A DNA stretch of 64,000 nt. It comes from JBJSXJ01 sp044235425 (GTDB lineage: Bacteria > Planctomycetota > Planctomycetia > Pirellulales > Pirellulaceae). Within the stretch, counting starts at the first letter, position 1. The number at the start of each line of letters is the position of its first letter. Below are positions 62,132 through 64,000 of this stretch, one piece after another. The stretch lies in NCBI GenBank assembly GCA_044235425.1, contig JBIIHW010000016.1, forward strand, positions 33,883-97,882, in the 5' to 3' direction. Under the pieces are notes generated by a model. It was not told where the DNA came from and did not search any database. It worked only from the letters and a program-made list of their open reading frames with translations. Made by a program: the position numbers and the translations under genes.

Positions 62132-63585
62132 GTAACACCTGTTGTAGGGGATCCGCTAATTTAAAACATTTGTTGTTAATCGGGATCATCGCAGAGCCAC
62201 TAAAAGATTCTCGCATCTGCCCGCAAAGTCTATCTAATTGTCCATGTCGTTGTCGTTCTGGTCGAAACGATAACCGTCCTGCCCCTCATGGAGCTGGAAT
62301 GTATGGGCTCTTGAGTTTGCACCATTCCAATGGGCTTATTCATGAGCGAATCGACCGTAACCGTTCACCAGCACCAGTTCCCTGCTTCCAAGGGCTGACT
62401 GGGATGATCTGCGTGTTAGAATGAGGGCGCTGGAATGAGTGCGCGAGTGGGATCGGCGGTAAACATAACTACTCGAGCTTTGGGACCACGGCTCCCTTTT
62501 GTCGAAACGAATCGCGGAGCGATGGCATTCGATAGCCAGGTGCGTAAGCGCCTGGGAATCGAAGCGTCTGGGAATCAGGGGCCATCGCATAACATTTTCA
62601 CCGTAACAGCCCGAGCGGCGGAGCTGCGGCATTGGCGTCGCCAGTCCTTGCGAAATTCCTGGGTCGAAGGGCGCAGCCAATGCCATCGCTCCGCGATTTG
62701 GCGATCGTGTTTGGCGAGAGTTCCAGGCGCATACGCGCCTGGCTATCGAATGCCACGGCTCAGCCGTTCAGGATTAAACGTGCACAATCGCCATGTCCTG
62801 ATGATGGAGCCGATCGGGGTTGTCGGGCTTGTTGAAAGAGGGAGCCGAGATAAATGCGGGGAAGGATGATCGCTCGCAGTCTCAGGACCGAGTGGTGCTG
62901 ATGGCGCGACGAGGCCATCGCGCAGTCTTCTAGACTGATTCATCGCTTAGCGTAACCGTTCACCAGCACCAGGTCCAGATCACGGAGCCGATTGGGGTGA
63001 TCGGGTGTGTTTGAACGAGGGACCTGGAATGAGTGCGCGAGTGGGATGGGCGGTAAACGTGACTGCCCCTGCTTTGGGACCGCGGCCCAGTTGCCGGAAC
63101 GAATCGCGGAGCGATGGCATTCGATAGCCAAGTGCGTAAGCGCCTGGGACTCAGGGGCCATCGCAAAATATTTTCACCGTAAAAGCCCGAGCGGCGGAGC
63201 CGCGGCATTGGCGTCGCCAGCCAGTCCTAGCGCAATCCCTTGGCCGAAGGGCGCAGCCAATGCCATCGCTCCGCGATTTGGCGATCGTGTTTGGCGAGAG
63301 TTCCAGGCGCTTACGCGCCTGGCTATCGAATGCCACGGCTCCGCCGTTCAGGATTAACCCTTCACCAGCACCATGCCCTGATCACGGGGCCGATTGGGGT
63401 GATCCGCGTGTTTGAACGAGGGTGCTGCGATGATTGCGCAAGTGGGATGGGCGATCGCAGCCTCGGGACCGAGCAGCGCTGATGGCGCAACGAGGCCATC
63501 GCGCAGCAAGCCGCGCAGCCTTTTAGATTGATTCGTCGCTTAGCTGACGTCTTACTGCTGACAGCTAAAAAATAACTGCCGCTAC
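62132..63585. repeat. 1.45-kb gene-free region built of duplicated, palindromic repeats
   Basis: Two diverged copies of a ~595-bp unit (about 62356-62950 and 62951-63545, with the second one rearranged and joined to a partial third from 63354). Each holds a ~47-bp element in both orientations: 62509-62555 and 63101-63147 forward, 62723-62769 and 63303-63349 inverted (core ggcattcgatagccaggcgc), and within it the hairpin ccaggcgc-ttac-gcgcctgg. A second inverted pair is agcggcggagc...attggcgtcgcc (62613, 63190) against gcgcagccaatgccatcgct (62671, 63251). Weak ORFs crossing it (62435-62869, 63007-63357) share the repeat sequence and are not genes. Confidence 0.85.
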
Positions 63586-63966
63586 TTACCGCTCACGCGG
63601 CGGTGGGCTCGGGCTGCTAGGACGCCGATCGAGGTCGTCGCGGCGCTCTTCGATGCGATACCTGCGCACCGCGCCGGGGTGACTTAGTGCCCAGTGATGA
63701 GGTAATAACGATTCATAGTCGGTACAGCCATCTAAGATTTTTTCTAATACATCTTTGATATAGGCCGTTACGTCCAGATGATTGCGGATCGCAGAACTTA
63801 CCCGCTTCATCAAGGTCGCCGCTCGCTCACCCCCCGAAACGCTGCCCACGAATAACCTGTTTTTGCGTCCGACGAGATATTGTCGAAAGTTGTGTTCTTG
63901 AAAAGTTGAAAAAGGTGGCGCATCCTGCTGAAACTTCAACCCTTCAGCGGCCCGAAGTGGGCACTA
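63586..63966 (-). pseudogene. IS66-family transposase, C-terminal remnant
   Basis: About 120 codons reading back from an in-frame TAG at 63965-63967 give FRQYLVGRKNRLFVGS, then GGERAATLMKRVSSA, TAYIKDVLEKI and ESLLPHHWALSHPGAV. This is the C-terminal end of an IS66 transposase (compare NWLFAGS ... GGERAA ... LLPWNW). The upstream part is absent from this frame before the window ends, so it is a truncated remnant or its body lies beyond the edge with a frame break. IS ends were not found. Confidence 0.85.
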
Positions 63967-64000
63967 GGATACGCCATGAATCAGATTAAAACAGACCGAC

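Noticed and set aside
62435..63482. Several ORFs in the repeat region
   Set aside because: They share the duplicated repeat units in different frames, which is not expected of real genes.
1..64000. tRNA or rRNA genes
   Set aside because: No cloverleaf-type T-loop/acceptor pattern or rRNA stretch was noticed by reading; a covariance-model search would be needed to exclude them fully.

Overview
The window looks like a chromosomal segment of a planctomycete, most probably of the Pirellulales type; the genus cannot be told from the sequence. Reasons: two DUF1592-family cytochrome / DUF1552 gene pairs, a DUF1501 protein, two PVC-type haem-binding dehydrogenase-like proteins, a DUF1559 pseudopilin-like protein, a CRTAC1/ASPIC-UnbV lipoprotein, several PQQ-type propellers, a sigma-like factor next to Ser/Thr kinases, a metacaspase, and many genes of unknown function with signal peptides. 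DNA is moderately GC-rich, apart from a visibly AT-richer patch near 57.3-58.4 kb. No rRNA, tRNA or CRISPR array was seen.

Layout. 1-7.2 kb (minus): an operon-like run of a DUF1592 cytochrome, a DUF1552 protein and a ThuA/PVC-dehydrogenase protein that runs off the left edge and is easily missed because its ORF is open at the edge. 7.4-12.95 kb (plus): TPR protein, small lipoprotein, DUF1559 protein with a clear terminator, CRTAC1-like lipoprotein. 13.1-15.0 kb (minus): seven-haem TPR cytochrome, divergent from two overlapping GTPase genes (15.1-17.9 kb). 18.2-23.4 kb (plus): secreted HEAT-like protein, two PQQ propellers, and aroA. 23.8-29.9 kb (minus): a channel-like protein with tandem TrkA-N/RCK domains and a RyR domain, behind a second DUF1552/DUF1592 pair. 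30-44.4 kb (minus): TVP38 protein, pyrF, rhomboid, a giant PVC/DUF1080/FG-GAP protein, a PurM-like protein, DUF1501, three small exported proteins, and a thermonuclease. 45-50 kb (minus): YihX-like HAD phosphatase and a 1457-aa membrane protein. 50.3-54.2 kb: sialate O-acetylesterase-like protein, SDR, UvrD/Rep helicase.

54.2-62.1 kb is the most interesting part. A sigma-like factor is divergent from a small membrane protein, a transmembrane Ser/Thr kinase, an AT-rich orphan and a pseudokinase-kinase fusion. These converge on a metacaspase, which follows a Cys-rich exported protein. A near-ideal ECF-type promoter (GGAACC-N17-GTCTAA) lies in front of the small membrane protein. This suggests a self-contained kinase/protease signalling system, possibly a stress or cell-death switch; that role is inference.

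62.1-64 kb has no gene apart from an IS66 transposase remnant. It holds a ~595-bp tandem duplication packed with inverted ~47-bp REP-like elements that also occur at 44.6-44.9 kb. Other repeats include 9-, 13- and 15-bp tandem repeats, some coding and some intergenic, and a second dispersed element shared by 23.4 and 44.65 kb.
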